Both the position numbers and the translations under genes were made by a program. From the NCBI GenBank assembly GCA_021730785.1, contig JAKFWF010000034.1, positions 1 through 53,224 on the forward strand: a DNA stretch of 53,224 bases. Reading direction: 5' to 3'. A model generated the notes under the pieces. It made no database searches. It worked only from the letters and a program-made list of their open reading frames with translations, and was not told the DNA's origin. This DNA comes from Hyphomicrobiaceae bacterium. GTDB taxonomy: Bacteria > Pseudomonadota > Alphaproteobacteria > Rhizobiales > Hyphomicrobiaceae. Within the stretch, counting starts at the first letter, position 1. Each line of letters starts with the position of its first letter. Below, in pieces: positions 19,597 to 28,755 of the stretch.

Positions 19597-22500
19597 TCAG
19601 CGCTGGCCGGCGCGAGCATTACTCTGTTCGAGCACGACCAGGTTACCGTTGGGGTCGGCTGCGGCATCGATCTGGAAGGCGCGCTCCAGGCGCTGCCACT
19701 CGTCCGCCGTTGACCGGCCGGAGGCAGCGAGTTGGCCCTTCAGGGTCTTGAGGAGGCGGAACAGATCTCGCTCCGTCGGCGCGAGCTTGCCGGCGCCCGC
19801 CTGCGGTTCCAGTCGCGAAATCAGATCCTCGATCAGGCTTTCATAGGGCCCGTCCGGCATCAGCATGAGCGTCGGCCACTTCGACGCCAGTTCCTCGTGG
19901 GCTTCGTTGAGGATGTCGATGCGCCGCTCGTCATCGTCGCGGATGCCGCTGCGGATGGCTGCGTAGGCATCGAAGAAGGCTTTTTGCGCCGCCCCATCGC
20001 GCTCGCCGACATGGCGGTCGAGGGCACCATTGCGGGCGCGCACGACGGCGAACGCGGTGGCCGCGCCGACCGTGGCGCCGGCGCCAAGGCCCGCGGCAAC
20101 GGCGTACAATTCCGGCGCGAGGCCGATCGCCCTGAGCAGATTGTCGATGTCCTGCTGGCGGATCTCGTCCTCGGTCAATGCGCGCGGCGGCTGCAGCGCT
20201 GCGATCTGCGGTGCGGCTGCCATGGAACCGATTGCCGCCTGCTGTTCACGCATGGCGCCGGCGTGCCGGATCTGGCCTGGGCGCATGCCGTCGTCCTGCA
20301 GGTTGGCATAGGCGCCCGACATCATCAGGCGGGCCTGGATATTGGACAAGGTGCGCACGAGATCGCGGTGGATATAGAAGTGCGTCGCGTCCGTGCCGAC
20401 GCGCTGCACGACGCCGAACGAGGCACCTGCATTCAGCACCTTGCGGATGATGGGCGCGTCTTGCGCGTGGGCGTCCTTCAACCGGATTTCGGCCGAGAAG
20501 CCGCGATCCTCGTTCATGGGGTGCAGCGCGTCCTGCACGATCGCGACGTTGAGCGGCACGTTGCGCAACAGGGCGACGCCGATCGTGCGCTCCAGATCGG
20601 CGAGGCGCGGCTTTTCCTTATCCGCATCGAACGCCTTCTTGGCGGTCACCGACAGGAACTCGAACAGCTCGCCGCGCACGAGGTAGTGCTCCGCCCGGTT
20701 CGGATCGCGCTTGACGGCACCGATCGCAGCGCCCGCGTTCAGCACCCCCATCACATGCGGGTTCACCGTGCCGTCGTTGGGCATCCACACTTCCTTGGTG
20801 TAGCCATCGACCGGCGTGATCGGCCGCATGGCACTGAGCGCCGCGCGCGCGGTCTCGTAGGTGTCGGGCAAGAGTGCATTGGCGATGATGCCTTCCAGCT
20901 GGCTGGCCGAACGGGCTTTCATGCTTGGCATGTCGGACAGCGGCGAGCGCACCGCATTGGCGCCGAACAGGCCGGACATGAACACGAGGCTGTCGATCGC
21001 AATGGCGATGGCGAGCGCAAGGTAGGCCAGCCGGTTGCCGTCCTGGAAGGCGTTCAAGGTCACGACGAAGCGATGCGCCTTGTCGTCGCGCGACAGGTCG
21101 ATCGCCGACAGCTTGCCCGCGATCTCGGCCGTGTCCTTCGACGGCAGGCCGGAATCCGAGAGGCACTTGCGGCCAAATCCCAGCAGATCATCGGTTGTCT
21201 TCTTGTCGGCGATCTTGTCGCCGCCAGCGCAGGCGGTGGCGAAATTCTCGATGCCGGCATTGAGTGCGAACACGCGGGCCGCAGCCTCGCTCGCCTGCTT
21301 CGGGTCGCAATCGATGGCAGCTGCGGATGGTTGCAGCGAGGCGACCTTCAAACTCACCGCCTGCAAGGCGAGGCAGTCGTTCTGCAAGGCGCTCAGCGTC
21401 TTTTGCTCTGGCTTCTGGCGGAACTGCTGGCGGTCGCGCTCGAGGCTCGCCGCCAGCGCGCTCGGATCGAGCTGTTCGTTGATGTTGGACTTGGCACCCG
21501 ATTGGGCGACCACGATCATCTGCGCGGCGGTATCGGCTTCGCCCTTGAGGTTCGCGAGGCTGCCGTCGATCTGGGCCAGTTCGGCCTTGGCCACCGAGAT
21601 GCCGCGCGACACGGCCGTGAGCCGGGTTTCGTGGCCTTTCAGGCGCTCGCGGGCGACTTGCAGCTCGCTCTGGATCTTGTCGACCTCGCCGACGGCCGCG
21701 CGATAGAACTGCCCCTTGCCGACCTTGCCCGAACCCTCGACGCCCTTTTCCTCGGCGAGCACCTTCGCGCGCGCTTCATCGAGCCGCTTTTCGACGTCTG
21801 CCACCACGGCCTTCTGCTCGTTGAACTTCTGCGCTGCTTCCGGCCGCTCGGCTTCGAGCCGGGACACATTGTCGGTCAGCAGCTGCTTGCGGCTGACGAG
21901 GCCTGCCTGGTTGCTCTGGGCCGATGCCTTCTGCTCTTCGAGCTTGGCGATGCGGCTCTTCTGCGCTTCGAGTTCGCGGGTGATCTGCTCGCGGATCTTG
22001 TCGGGCGCGACCGCTGCAAGCTGGGCTGCCTTGTCGAGCTCGGTTTCATAAGAATTCCACGCCGGCAACGTGAACAGCGCCTGTGCCTGCTCGATGCGGC
22101 GCTTCTCGATCAGTTCGCCGATGTCGGCGACCGTACCGGCAACCTGGTTGACGCTGCGGATTTCGGCGGCGCGCTGACGCTCGGTCTGCGGGAAGATCGC
22201 CGAGAACAAACTGTCGAAGGAGAAGAACACCGACGTTGTCATGCAGGCGAGGAACATCACCCACAGCACGGCGTTTTTGATCACGACGCGCGTGCTTTGG
22301 ACATAGGGCAGCGCCAGGTCGCCCTTGCGGTTCAAGAACAGGATTGCCAGCAGGATCAGAGCGAAGGCGAAATACATCGCAACGTTGGAGAAGTTGCGGG
22401 CGTCGAAATGGCCGTTCGAGGTGACGCCATAGGTGCGCACGAGCGCGTAGAACGTCACGCCGACCAGGGCTGCGCCGAGCGCCAGCCCGATGATCCTGTC

Positions 22501-22920
22501 GGCAGCCCACCCCTTATGCGACTGCCCGCCACCATCACCGTGCGCCACCTGGTTCATGCCGGTGGCAAAGCTCTCGCCGATCAGCCAGGCGACGATCAGC
22601 ATGACGCCCTGGATGCCGAACGTGACCATGCCGGATAGCACGGCCTCGCCGGTGAAATTGCGCATGCCGTCCCAGGTAGTATAGCCGGAGGCGAGCGACA
22701 GGATCACGCCAGTGGCGCCGAGCAGGGCCAGCTGCCAGTTGGAGAATACGGTTTCTTCAAGGCCGACGCGGGCACGTTTGCCGATCGAACTCTTGGTAAG
22801 GGCAAAGGCTGCTACGATGCAGACTGCGGCGAAAGCGAGCGCGCCGTTCAGGCCGGGTAACATGCGCGCGAGGTCGGAGAACAAGGCGAACCCGCCATCC
22901 ACTGCCGCCTTGACATCCAT
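19597..22920 (-). CDS. Large membrane/coiled-coil protein of unknown function
   Basis: I do not recognise this 1107-residue protein. The N-terminal 240 residues hold six predicted TM segments (about 25-41, 62-80, 98-118, 142-160, 178-196, 218-243). A long charged coiled-coil region follows (about 250-500, rich in Glu, Lys, Gln and Ala), then a Cys-containing helical domain (515-625) and a seventh TM (630-653). The C-terminal 450 residues contain a duplicated module: 710-760 resembles 812-862, with the shared core VLNAGA-x-x-G-x-V and H-x-x-x-R-x-x-L-x-x-x-LS. A further hydrophobic Gly-rich segment lies near 950. The ATG at 22920 has GGAGGGAGAGG upstream. Topology suggests a scaffold or sensor with a periplasmic coiled coil and a cytoplasmic C-terminus; that is inference. 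Confidence 0.75.
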   Translation of the reverse strand: MDVKAAVDGGFALFSDLARMLPGLNGALAFAAVCIVAAFALTKSSIGKRARVGLEETVFSNWQLALLGATGVILSLASGYTTWDGMRNFTGEAVLSGMVTFGIQGVMLIVAWLIGESFATGMNQVAHGDGGGQSHKGWAADRIIGLALGAALVGVTFYALVRTYGVTSNGHFDARNFSNVAMYFAFALILLAILFLNRKGDLALPYVQSTRVVIKNAVLWVMFLACMTTSVFFSFDSLFSAIFPQTERQRAAEIRSVNQVAGTVADIGELIEKRRIEQAQALFTLPAWNSYETELDKAAQLAAVAPDKIREQITRELEAQKSRIAKLEEQKASAQSNQAGLVSRKQLLTDNVSRLEAERPEAAQKFNEQKAVVADVEKRLDEARAKVLAEEKGVEGSGKVGKGQFYRAAVGEVDKIQSELQVARERLKGHETRLTAVSRGISVAKAELAQIDGSLANLKGEADTAAQMIVVAQSGAKSNINEQLDPSALAASLERDRQQFRQKPEQKTLSALQNDCLALQAVSLKVASLQPSAAAIDCDPKQASEAAARVFALNAGIENFATACAGGDKIADKKTTDDLLGFGRKCLSDSGLPSKDTAEIAGKLSAIDLSRDDKAHRFVVTLNAFQDGNRLAYLALAIAIAIDSLVFMSGLFGANAVRSPLSDMPSMKARSASQLEGIIANALLPDTYETARAALSAMRPITPVDGYTKEVWMPNDGTVNPHVMGVLNAGAAIGAVKRDPNRAEHYLVRGELFEFLSVTAKKAFDADKEKPRLADLERTIGVALLRNVPLNVAIVQDALHPMNEDRGFSAEIRLKDAHAQDAPIIRKVLNAGASFGVVQRVGTDATHFYIHRDLVRTLSNIQARLMMSGAYANLQDDGMRPGQIRHAGAMREQQAAIGSMAAAPQIAALQPPRALTEDEIRQQDIDNLLRAIGLAPELYAVAAGLGAGATVGAATAFAVVRARNGALDRHVGERDGAAQKAFFDAYAAIRSGIRDDDERRIDILNEAHEELASKWPTLMLMPDGPYESLIEDLISRLEPQAGAGKLAPTERDLFRLLKTLKGQLAASGRSTADEWQRLERAFQIDAAADPNGNLVVLEQSNARAGQR

Positions 22921-23102
22921 CGCCCTCTCCCTCCACGCGCGACCACACGCCGGCCATGCTCGCAAGCCGCCCCGGCTCGATCCTGCGGCGCAATTCGGGC
23001 GACTCTATGGATCGCAGCTGACGGTCCATTCATGTCGGCACGTCAAGCTAGGCGTGCCGACAACTGCTGTCCAATGACGAAGCGGTAATGCTGCGGTCAG
23101 CG

Positions 23103-24272
23103 TTACGCCGTTGCTTCGAATACGGCGGCGATGCCAAGGCCTCCGGCGGCGCGCTGCACCACGGCTCCCGATTTGCCGCGACTGGTCGTGTCGCGGACCA
23201 GCCGGGTATACAGGCGAGTCACGGCAACGGCACTTGCAGCACCCAGCGGCAGGCCGCGCACCAGGGCGCCACCGCCGGCATTAAGGATACCGTCGGCCAG
23301 CTTCAGGCTCTTCGTCAGTGCGATCGCTTCGACGGCGGAGGCTTCGCTGGTTTCGATCGCAGCCAACGTACCAACGTCGCGGGCAGCCTTGTCGGTGCCG
23401 CGCTGCAGCAGCGCTTCGAGGGCGATGCGCGCCGCTGCCGCGTGTGCGGTGCCGGCAACCCCGCACACCAGACTGCGCTGCAACACGAGCCCCTTCGGCC
23501 GGCCGATCTTGGCCCAGATCTTCGGCGAAACCACCACCAGGAACGCTGCCCCGTCGGCCAGCGGACTGGTGTTGCCGGCGGTCAAGGTGCCATCGTCCAG
23601 CTGGAATGGCTGCAGTTCGGCAAGCTCACCCGGATCAGCGCCGGTTGCGACCTGATCACGCATCTCCTCAGGCGTGGCCCGCTGGCCGACGATCTCGCCG
23701 ATGAACTGGCGGCGTTCACGGGCGAGTTCGGCCGCAAGATGCGTCTGGACGACAAACGCGTCCTGGGCGGCCCGCGTGATCGCCAGCTTGCGGGCGAGGA
23801 ATTCGTCGGCTTCGAACGCCTGCGATCCCTCGCTGCCTTCGAGGCCGAGCGGGTGGAATCCGATGAAGTGCGGCAGCTGATGTGCGTTTTTCGGCCGTGC
23901 CAAACGCCACGGCGCGGTCGACAGGCTTTCGGCACCACCTGCCACCACCACGTCGGCTTCGCCAGCGGCGATGCGGCGCACGGCATCGAGGATAGCATCG
24001 AGCCCGCTGGCGCACTGACTGTCGAGCGTGAGCGCGAATGACGCCTCGGGTACCCCCGCCGCCAGCGCCACTGCACGTGCAGCATTACGGCCGGCGGTGC
24101 CATTGCCCAGGATCAGGCCATCGACCATGTCTGGCTCGCATCCGGCGTCGGCGAGCGCGGCGGACAGCACCGGGCGGGCCAGTTCTTCGACCCGGCGGTT
24201 ACGGTGCAGGCCACCGATACGGCCGAGGGCCGAGCGACGCGCTGCTACGATGATGGCGGCAGGATTGGTCAT
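23103..24272 (-). CDS. Thiolase-fold protein with missing catalytic residues
   Basis: The 389-residue product has the full thiolase layout and length. The nucleophile Cys87 is present in SQCASGLDAI, and the GGAESLSTAPW block is conserved. Other key sites differ. The NEAFA motif reads SEASA (Ser309-Ala313), the GHPxGxSG motif reads GLPLGAAS (His replaced by Leu341), and the C-terminal CxGGGxG motif reads RAAGGLG (Cys replaced by Arg374). Known thiolases need the His and the second Cys for Claisen chemistry, so ordinary thiolysis is unlikely. It may act on another acyl thioester reaction or be a decaying paralogue; the frame is intact. It shares a 102-bp divergent region with zur. Confidence 0.8.
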   Translation of the reverse strand: MTNPAAIIVAARRSALGRIGGLHRNRRVEELARPVLSAALADAGCEPDMVDGLILGNGTAGRNAARAVALAAGVPEASFALTLDSQCASGLDAILDAVRRIAAGEADVVVAGGAESLSTAPWRLARPKNAHQLPHFIGFHPLGLEGSEGSQAFEADEFLARKLAITRAAQDAFVVQTHLAAELARERRQFIGEIVGQRATPEEMRDQVATGADPGELAELQPFQLDDGTLTAGNTSPLADGAAFLVVVSPKIWAKIGRPKGLVLQRSLVCGVAGTAHAAAARIALEALLQRGTDKAARDVGTLAAIETSEASAVEAIALTKSLKLADGILNAGGGALVRGLPLGAASAVAVTRLYTRLVRDTTSRGKSGAVVQRAAGGLGIAAVFEATA

Positions 24273-24330
24273 GACACGGCCTAGTCACCACCAAAACGTG
24301 GCCAAAAGCGGAAGGCTTGCGGGCCGCACT

Positions 24331-24345
24331 GTGATAATGTTTCAC
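24331..24345. promoter_or_regulatory. Candidate Zur operator
   Basis: GTGATAATGTTTCAC is an imperfect 15-bp inverted repeat (GTGA...TCAC) with an AT-rich centre of the kind bound by Fur-family zinc regulators. It lies 30 bp upstream of the zur start and 59 bp upstream of the divergent thiolase-fold gene. Autoregulation of zur-znuCB would be expected for the family. The match is by eye only. Confidence 0.35.
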
Positions 24346-24374
24346 TCCAGGGCGGCTCGTGGTACGGTCATGAC

Positions 24375-24938
24375 ATGCCAGCACCGGGGACACCCAGCTC
24401 GACCATGACTGCCGTTCACACTTCGCAGCCCCCTGACGCACCGCCGTTTCCCGCGCCCGAGCACAATCATGGCGGATGCCTGGACGTGGCGGTTGGCCGG
24501 GCAGAGCGCGCTTTCGAAGCGAAGGGCCTGAAGCTCACGCAGCTCCGACGTAAGGTGCTGGGCGAGATCGCCTCGTCGCATCACGCGGTCGGCGCCTACG
24601 ACATCCTGGAGAGCCTAGCCGTCAAGGGCGACCGTCTTGCTCCCATCTCGGTGTACCGCGCGATCGATGCGCTGCTGGCTGCCGGCGTGGTGCACCGGCT
24701 GGAAAGCCGCAATGCGTTCTTCGCTTGCCATGCGACGCATGCCGACGCGGGGCGCCAGATCATACTTGCGTGTGAAACCTGCGGCCTCGTCGCCGAGATC
24801 GATGGCGGGGCGATTTTCCAAGCGCTGAACGAAGCGGCGGCGACCGCCCATTTCCAGCCCGCGCGTGGCGTCGTCGAGATGACGGGGCTGTGCCGTCACT
24901 GCCAATCGAAACATCCTGCACCGGAAAGGCCCCGGTGA
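24375..24938 (+). CDS. zur: Fur-family transcriptional regulator, probably Zur
   Basis: The 187-residue product is a Fur-family repressor. The winged-helix region (LTQLRRKVLGEI, YDILESL and SVYRAIDALLAAG) occupies about residues 53-110, and the dimer domain holds the structural zinc site with two CxxC pairs, Cys133/Cys136 and Cys173/Cys176. The HxH sensor region reads HATHADAG. Its coupling to znuC (stop and start share TGATG) makes zinc the likely metal. The start is uncertain: ATG 24375 or ATG 24405, neither with a strong ribosome-binding site. The role in zinc control is inferred from family and neighbours. Confidence 0.88.
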   Translation: MPAPGTPSSTMTAVHTSQPPDAPPFPAPEHNHGGCLDVAVGRAERAFEAKGLKLTQLRRKVLGEIASSHHAVGAYDILESLAVKGDRLAPISVYRAIDALLAAGVVHRLESRNAFFACHATHADAGRQIILACETCGLVAEIDGGAIFQALNEAAATAHFQPARGVVEMTGLCRHCQSKHPAPERPR

Positions 24939-25831
24939 TGCCGCCGTCGAACGCTCCGGCCGCTTGCGGTCATGATCATGGCCCAGATGGGCAGGGTGCC
25001 GCCCATCATGCGCACAGCCATGTGCACGGACCGTCGACCGGCTTCGATGCACGGTCGCTGCTGGCCGGGCGCGGACTGTCGTTCACACGGGCCGGCCGCA
25101 CCATCCTGGAGGCGATCGACATCGATATTGCCGCACGCGAGATCGTCACGCTGATCGGCCCGAACGGCGCCGGCAAGACGACGATCGTGCGCATTCTGCT
25201 GGGTCTCATGGCGCCCGACAGCGGCGAGGTGCGGCGCAAGGCGGGTCTAAAGATCGGCTATGCGCCGCAGCGCTTCGATCTTGCTCCCTCGATTCCGATG
25301 ACGGTCGAGCGGTTTCTGGGCGCAGCCCCGCGCGCGGGCGCTGCCTCGATTGCGGACGTATTGGCCGAAGTCGGTGCCGCGCGCGTGCGCGACAGCCAGT
25401 TGACCGCGCTGTCGGGCGGCGAATTGCAGCGCGTCGTCCTTGCCCGCGCGTTGCTGCGCGAACCCGAACTCCTCGTGCTCGACGAACCGGTGCGTGGCGT
25501 CGACTACGCGGGCGAAGCGGAACTCTACACCCTGATCGGCCGATTGCGCGACCAGCGCGGCCTCGGCGTGCTGCTGGTCAGCCATGATCTGCACGTCGTC
25601 ATGGCGCAGAGCGACCGCGTGGTGTGCGTCAATCGCCATGTGTGCTGTTCCGGCGTGCCGCAGACGGTGGCCCGGTCGCCCGAGTACGTGCGGCTGTTCG
25701 GGCCGGAAGCCGCCCGCGCCTTCGCGGTCTACAGCCACAGCCACGACCACACCCACGATCTGGCCGGGCGGCCATGCCCGGTCGACGGCTCGGCGTCTGC
25801 ACCCGCTCCTGTCTCTGCACCGGTGGTCTGA
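24938..25831 (+). CDS. znuC: Zinc ABC transporter ATP-binding protein ZnuC
   Basis: The 297-residue product is an ABC ATPase of the metal (ZnuC/MntB) class. Walker A GPNGAGKT is at 74-81, the signature LSGGELQR follows, Walker B is LLVLDEP, and the H-loop is VSHDLHVVMA. Both ends are His-rich: seven histidines in residues 12-30 and HSHDHTHD near the C-terminus. These extensions suggest zinc binding in the cytoplasm. The ATG at 24938 overlaps the zur stop and has GGAAAGG 8 nt upstream. It energises ZnuB encoded 3 bp downstream. A znuA gene is not in the window. Confidence 0.93.
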   Translation: MPPSNAPAACGHDHGPDGQGAAHHAHSHVHGPSTGFDARSLLAGRGLSFTRAGRTILEAIDIDIAAREIVTLIGPNGAGKTTIVRILLGLMAPDSGEVRRKAGLKIGYAPQRFDLAPSIPMTVERFLGAAPRAGAASIADVLAEVGAARVRDSQLTALSGGELQRVVLARALLREPELLVLDEPVRGVDYAGEAELYTLIGRLRDQRGLGVLLVSHDLHVVMAQSDRVVCVNRHVCCSGVPQTVARSPEYVRLFGPEAARAFAVYSHSHDHTHDLAGRPCPVDGSASAPAPVSAPVV

Positions 25832-25834
25832 GGC

Positions 25835-26632
25835 ATGGAGCCGTTCATCCTCCGCGCACTGGCCGCGGGCCTTGGCCTCGCCGTGGTGGCAGCTCCGCTG
25901 GGCTGTTTCGTCGTATGGAACCGCATGGCCTACTTCGGCGAAACGATCGCCCAGGCCGGCTTGATCGGCATTGCGCTCGGCCTCGCCTTCAAACTCGATC
26001 TGACGCTGGCCGTCCTCGGCGTTGCTATCCTCACCGCCGGACTGCTCATCGTACTGGCCAAGCAGAAGCTGCTGCCGCTCGATTCGATCCTCGGCATTGT
26101 CGCCCATGCAGCCCTCGCCCTCGGTGTGATTGCAACGGCACTGGTGAAGGGGCCGGCCATCGACCTCGCCGGCTATCTGTTCGGCGACATTCTGGCGGTG
26201 ACCGCGGGCGACCTGTGGTGGGTCTATGTCGGCGGCGTGTGCGTACTCGTCGCGCTGTGGTGGATCTGGCAGCCGCTGCTGGCGTTGGCCGTGCACGAGG
26301 AACTCGCCACCGCCGAGGGCGTCGACCGCGAGCGCATCCGCGCGATCTTCGTCCTGCTGCTGGCGGTCACGGTTGCGATCGCCATGAAGGTGATCGGCAT
26401 CCTGCTCATCGTTGCGTTCCTGATCATGCCGGCGGCCGCTGCCCGCGTGTTCGCCCGCACGCCCGAGCAGATGGCAGCATTGGCCGCGGGTATAGCGGCG
26501 GCGGGCGTCATACTGGGGCTGCTGCTGTCGTTCCGCGTCGACGTGCCGGGCGGACCCGCCATTGTACTTGTGCTGGCGACCATGGCGCTCGGGGCACTGG
26601 GGATGGCCGGGGGGCGCAGGCAGGGCGGGTGA
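25835..26632 (+). CDS. znuB: Zinc ABC transporter permease ZnuB
   Basis: The 265-residue product is a hydrophobic ABC-3 family permease with about eight TM helices. Family features are FVVWNRMAYFGETIAQAGLIG near the N-terminus, HAALALGVIA mid-protein and the segment AMKVIGILLIVAFLIMPAAAARV toward the end. It pairs with ZnuC to move zinc across the inner membrane. The periplasmic zinc-binding partner ZnuA must be encoded elsewhere if the system is complete. Confidence 0.93.
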   Translation: MEPFILRALAAGLGLAVVAAPLGCFVVWNRMAYFGETIAQAGLIGIALGLAFKLDLTLAVLGVAILTAGLLIVLAKQKLLPLDSILGIVAHAALALGVIATALVKGPAIDLAGYLFGDILAVTAGDLWWVYVGGVCVLVALWWIWQPLLALAVHEELATAEGVDRERIRAIFVLLLAVTVAIAMKVIGILLIVAFLIMPAAAARVFARTPEQMAALAAGIAAAGVILGLLLSFRVDVPGGPAIVLVLATMALGALGMAGGRRQGG

Positions 26633-26998
26633 TGGGCGAAGCGGTGTTGGTATGGTATATTCGCGACGATTGGCCTTCACCTCGAACGGGTGGTCGCGCA
26701 AAGCATAGCGTTGCTTTTGTCGAACTCTCCGTTGCCGACAGCTCATGAGTCGGAGAAAAAGTGATTTGGGACTCCCTCGACTGACGACGGCAGCCTTGGC
26801 CGCACGCGATTATTGATGCAGCGTGTCGCGACTGACTCGAGTTAACTGACGACAGGCCTTCGGGAGCAACGGGATCATCCACCCGAATTTCCCAAACTCC
26901 ATCCACGAACAACCCTTTCATTGCTGGGTCGTAGGCGCTGTTCAGTTCCGGGTCGAGAGCTTAAACTGGGCCCCTGTACCCAACGCGAGCCGTCCCCG
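26633..26998. other. znuB-DUF4202 intergenic region
   Basis: No complete gene is supported in these 366 bp. A minus-strand reading from 26921 begins MKGLFVDGVWE, faintly like the start of glutathionyl-hydroquinone reductases, but it does not continue as a recognisable protein and is not called. A weak hairpin CCGAC/GTCGG lies near 26734-26752. Nothing else was recognised. Confidence 0.4.
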
Positions 26999-27613
26999 AT
27001 GCCCACATCCGAACCTGATCTGCGCTTTGCCAAGACCATAGCCGGTTTCGATCAGTTGAACGCCGACGATCGACGCCGGGAATTCGTCGACGGAATCGCG
27101 CGCCCGCGAGAGGTCGTGTACTCCGAGCGCATGTCGGAGTGCCTGGCGCGCCTCTATCCCCAAGCCTCGGAATCCTTGCGCTTGGCAGCCCGTGCGCAAC
27201 ACATTTGCCGGTGGCAGATCGTGCGACAGGACTATCCGGTGGGTCGCGATGGCTACAACGCGTGGCGCGCTGCGTGCCGTGGACATCACACCGCGCTCGC
27301 AACCAGCGTCATGCGGGAGTGCGGCTATGCGGAAGCCGAGTGCGCCCGGGTAGCGAGCCTGATTGCCAAGGAAAACCTCAAACGCGACCCCGATAGCCAG
27401 GCCCTGGAGAACGTGGTCGGCGTCGTGTTCGTCGAGTACTATCTGGCGGCGTTCGTCGAAGGCCACGCCGACTATGACGAAGCTAAGCTGCTCGGCATCC
27501 TGCGCAAGACCATGCGCAAGCTCGATGGCGTCGGCCATGCCGCGATCCACAGCCTTGCCCTGCCCGAGCCGATGCGGCGCCTGGTGTCCGCGGCCATGGC
27601 AGGCGGCGGCTAA
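26999..27613 (+). CDS. DUF4202 domain protein
   Basis: The 204-residue product fits the DUF4202 family of unknown function: MSECLARLYPQASESLRLAARAQHICRW cut into the conserved blocks ERMSECL, LRLAARAQHI and YPVGRDGYNAWR, then ENLKRDPDSQALENVVG and FVEYYLAAF, ending ILRKTMRK and GH. The QHI/RW and H residues resemble HD-type metal sites, but enzyme activity is not known. The ATG at 26999 is favoured since the conserved region begins soon after it. It ends 8 bp before the convergent modC. Confidence 0.85.
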   Translation: MPTSEPDLRFAKTIAGFDQLNADDRRREFVDGIARPREVVYSERMSECLARLYPQASESLRLAARAQHICRWQIVRQDYPVGRDGYNAWRAACRGHHTALATSVMRECGYAEAECARVASLIAKENLKRDPDSQALENVVGVVFVEYYLAAFVEGHADYDEAKLLGILRKTMRKLDGVGHAAIHSLALPEPMRRLVSAAMAGGG

Positions 27614-27621
27614 AGCTGTCG

Positions 27622-28755
27622 CTACGTGGCCAGCGTCTCGATGTCGCTACCCTGATCGCCTGGCCAGGGGCCGCTGAGGCTGCGCCTGTCGAGCGCCACG
27701 CTCTTGATCACGGCATGGACCGCAACGCCCGGCGCAATGCCGAGCTTGTTCAACGAAAATCGCGTGAGCCGGGCCAGGATCACGTCGCCCGAGCAATCGA
27801 TCTTCACGTCGACGATCGGGCCGTCGCGCTGGCTGACATCAGTCACCACGCCGGGAAAAATGTTGAGCGCGCTGATGTCTTGCGGCGCCGTTTTCGCCAG
27901 CATCACGTCGCGCGCGCGAACCCTGATGCGGATTCGACTGCCGTGCGCCATGTCGAGCCTGGGCAGGGACCAAACTCCCGCCTGCGACCGCAGTATCGTC
28001 AGGCCTGCGGCCTGGTCCTGCGCTTCAACCGACGCCTCGATAATCGCGCCGGCCTCCGCGCGACCCGTCAGGGGAAACAAGTCGATGCGCTGCAGAATGT
28101 CCGACGCTGGCCCGGCGGCGGCCACACGCCCGTCGGCCAGCAGGATGATGGTCGTCGCAAGCCTGGCCACTTCGCTCACCGAATGGCTGACGAATATGAT
28201 CGGGATGCCGCTGCCGTCGCGCAGGCGTTCGATGTAGGGCAAGATCTCCTGCCTGCGCGCTTCATCCAGCGCCGACAGCGGCTCGTCCATCAGCAGGAGG
28301 GTCGGGTTGGACAGGAGCGCGCGCCCGATCGCGACGCGCTGCTTTTCGCCACCCGACAGGCCGGTCGGGCGCCGGTCGAGCAGGTGGTCGATACCGAGCA
28401 GCGCAACGATGCGCTCGACATCGGCTGGGTTGCCGCGTTCGCTTGAGAACCAACGGCCATAGATGAGGTTCTGGCGCACGCTCAGATGGGGAAACAATCG
28501 CCCTTCCTGGAACACGTAGCCGATGCGACGCCGATGGTGTGGCTGCGTGAACCGCCGTGCCGTATCGACGATCGCGCTGCCGTTCACCACGACGCGGCCG
28601 TCGTCGGGTTCAATGAGGCCGGCGATGATGTTGATCACCGATGTTTTGCCCGAACCCGAACGCCCGAACAGGGCGGTCAGCCCGTTGCTGGCTTTAAAGC
28701 GCACATCGAGCGCGAAAGCGCCGAGCCGCTTGCGGATGTCGACTTCGAGCGTCAT
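27622..28755 (-). CDS. modC: Molybdate ABC transporter ATP-binding protein ModC
   Basis: The 377-residue product has an ABC ATPase domain with Walker A GRSGSGKT at 31-38, Q-loop FQEGRLFPHLSV, signature LSGGEKQR, Walker B LLLMDEP and H-loop SHS. A C-terminal TOBE/MOP domain (about 300-365, ALNIFPGVV and LTRFSLNKLG) binds oxyanions in ModC. The start overlaps the modB stop by four bases (ATGA), a sign of translational coupling. It powers import of molybdate, used by the molybdenum-cofactor enzyme MsrP encoded nearby. Confidence 0.95.
   Translation of the reverse strand: MTLEVDIRKRLGAFALDVRFKASNGLTALFGRSGSGKTSVINIIAGLIEPDDGRVVVNGSAIVDTARRFTQPHHRRRIGYVFQEGRLFPHLSVRQNLIYGRWFSSERGNPADVERIVALLGIDHLLDRRPTGLSGGEKQRVAIGRALLSNPTLLLMDEPLSALDEARRQEILPYIERLRDGSGIPIIFVSHSVSEVARLATTIILLADGRVAAAGPASDILQRIDLFPLTGRAEAGAIIEASVEAQDQAAGLTILRSQAGVWSLPRLDMAHGSRIRIRVRARDVMLAKTAPQDISALNIFPGVVTDVSQRDGPIVDVKIDCSGDVILARLTRFSLNKLGIAPGVAVHAVIKSVALDRRSLSGPWPGDQGSDIETLAT

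Noticed and set aside
26508-26921. Minus-strand gene starting MKGLFVDGVWE
   Set aside because: Only the first few residues resemble a known family and the rest does not; it overlaps the end of znuB.
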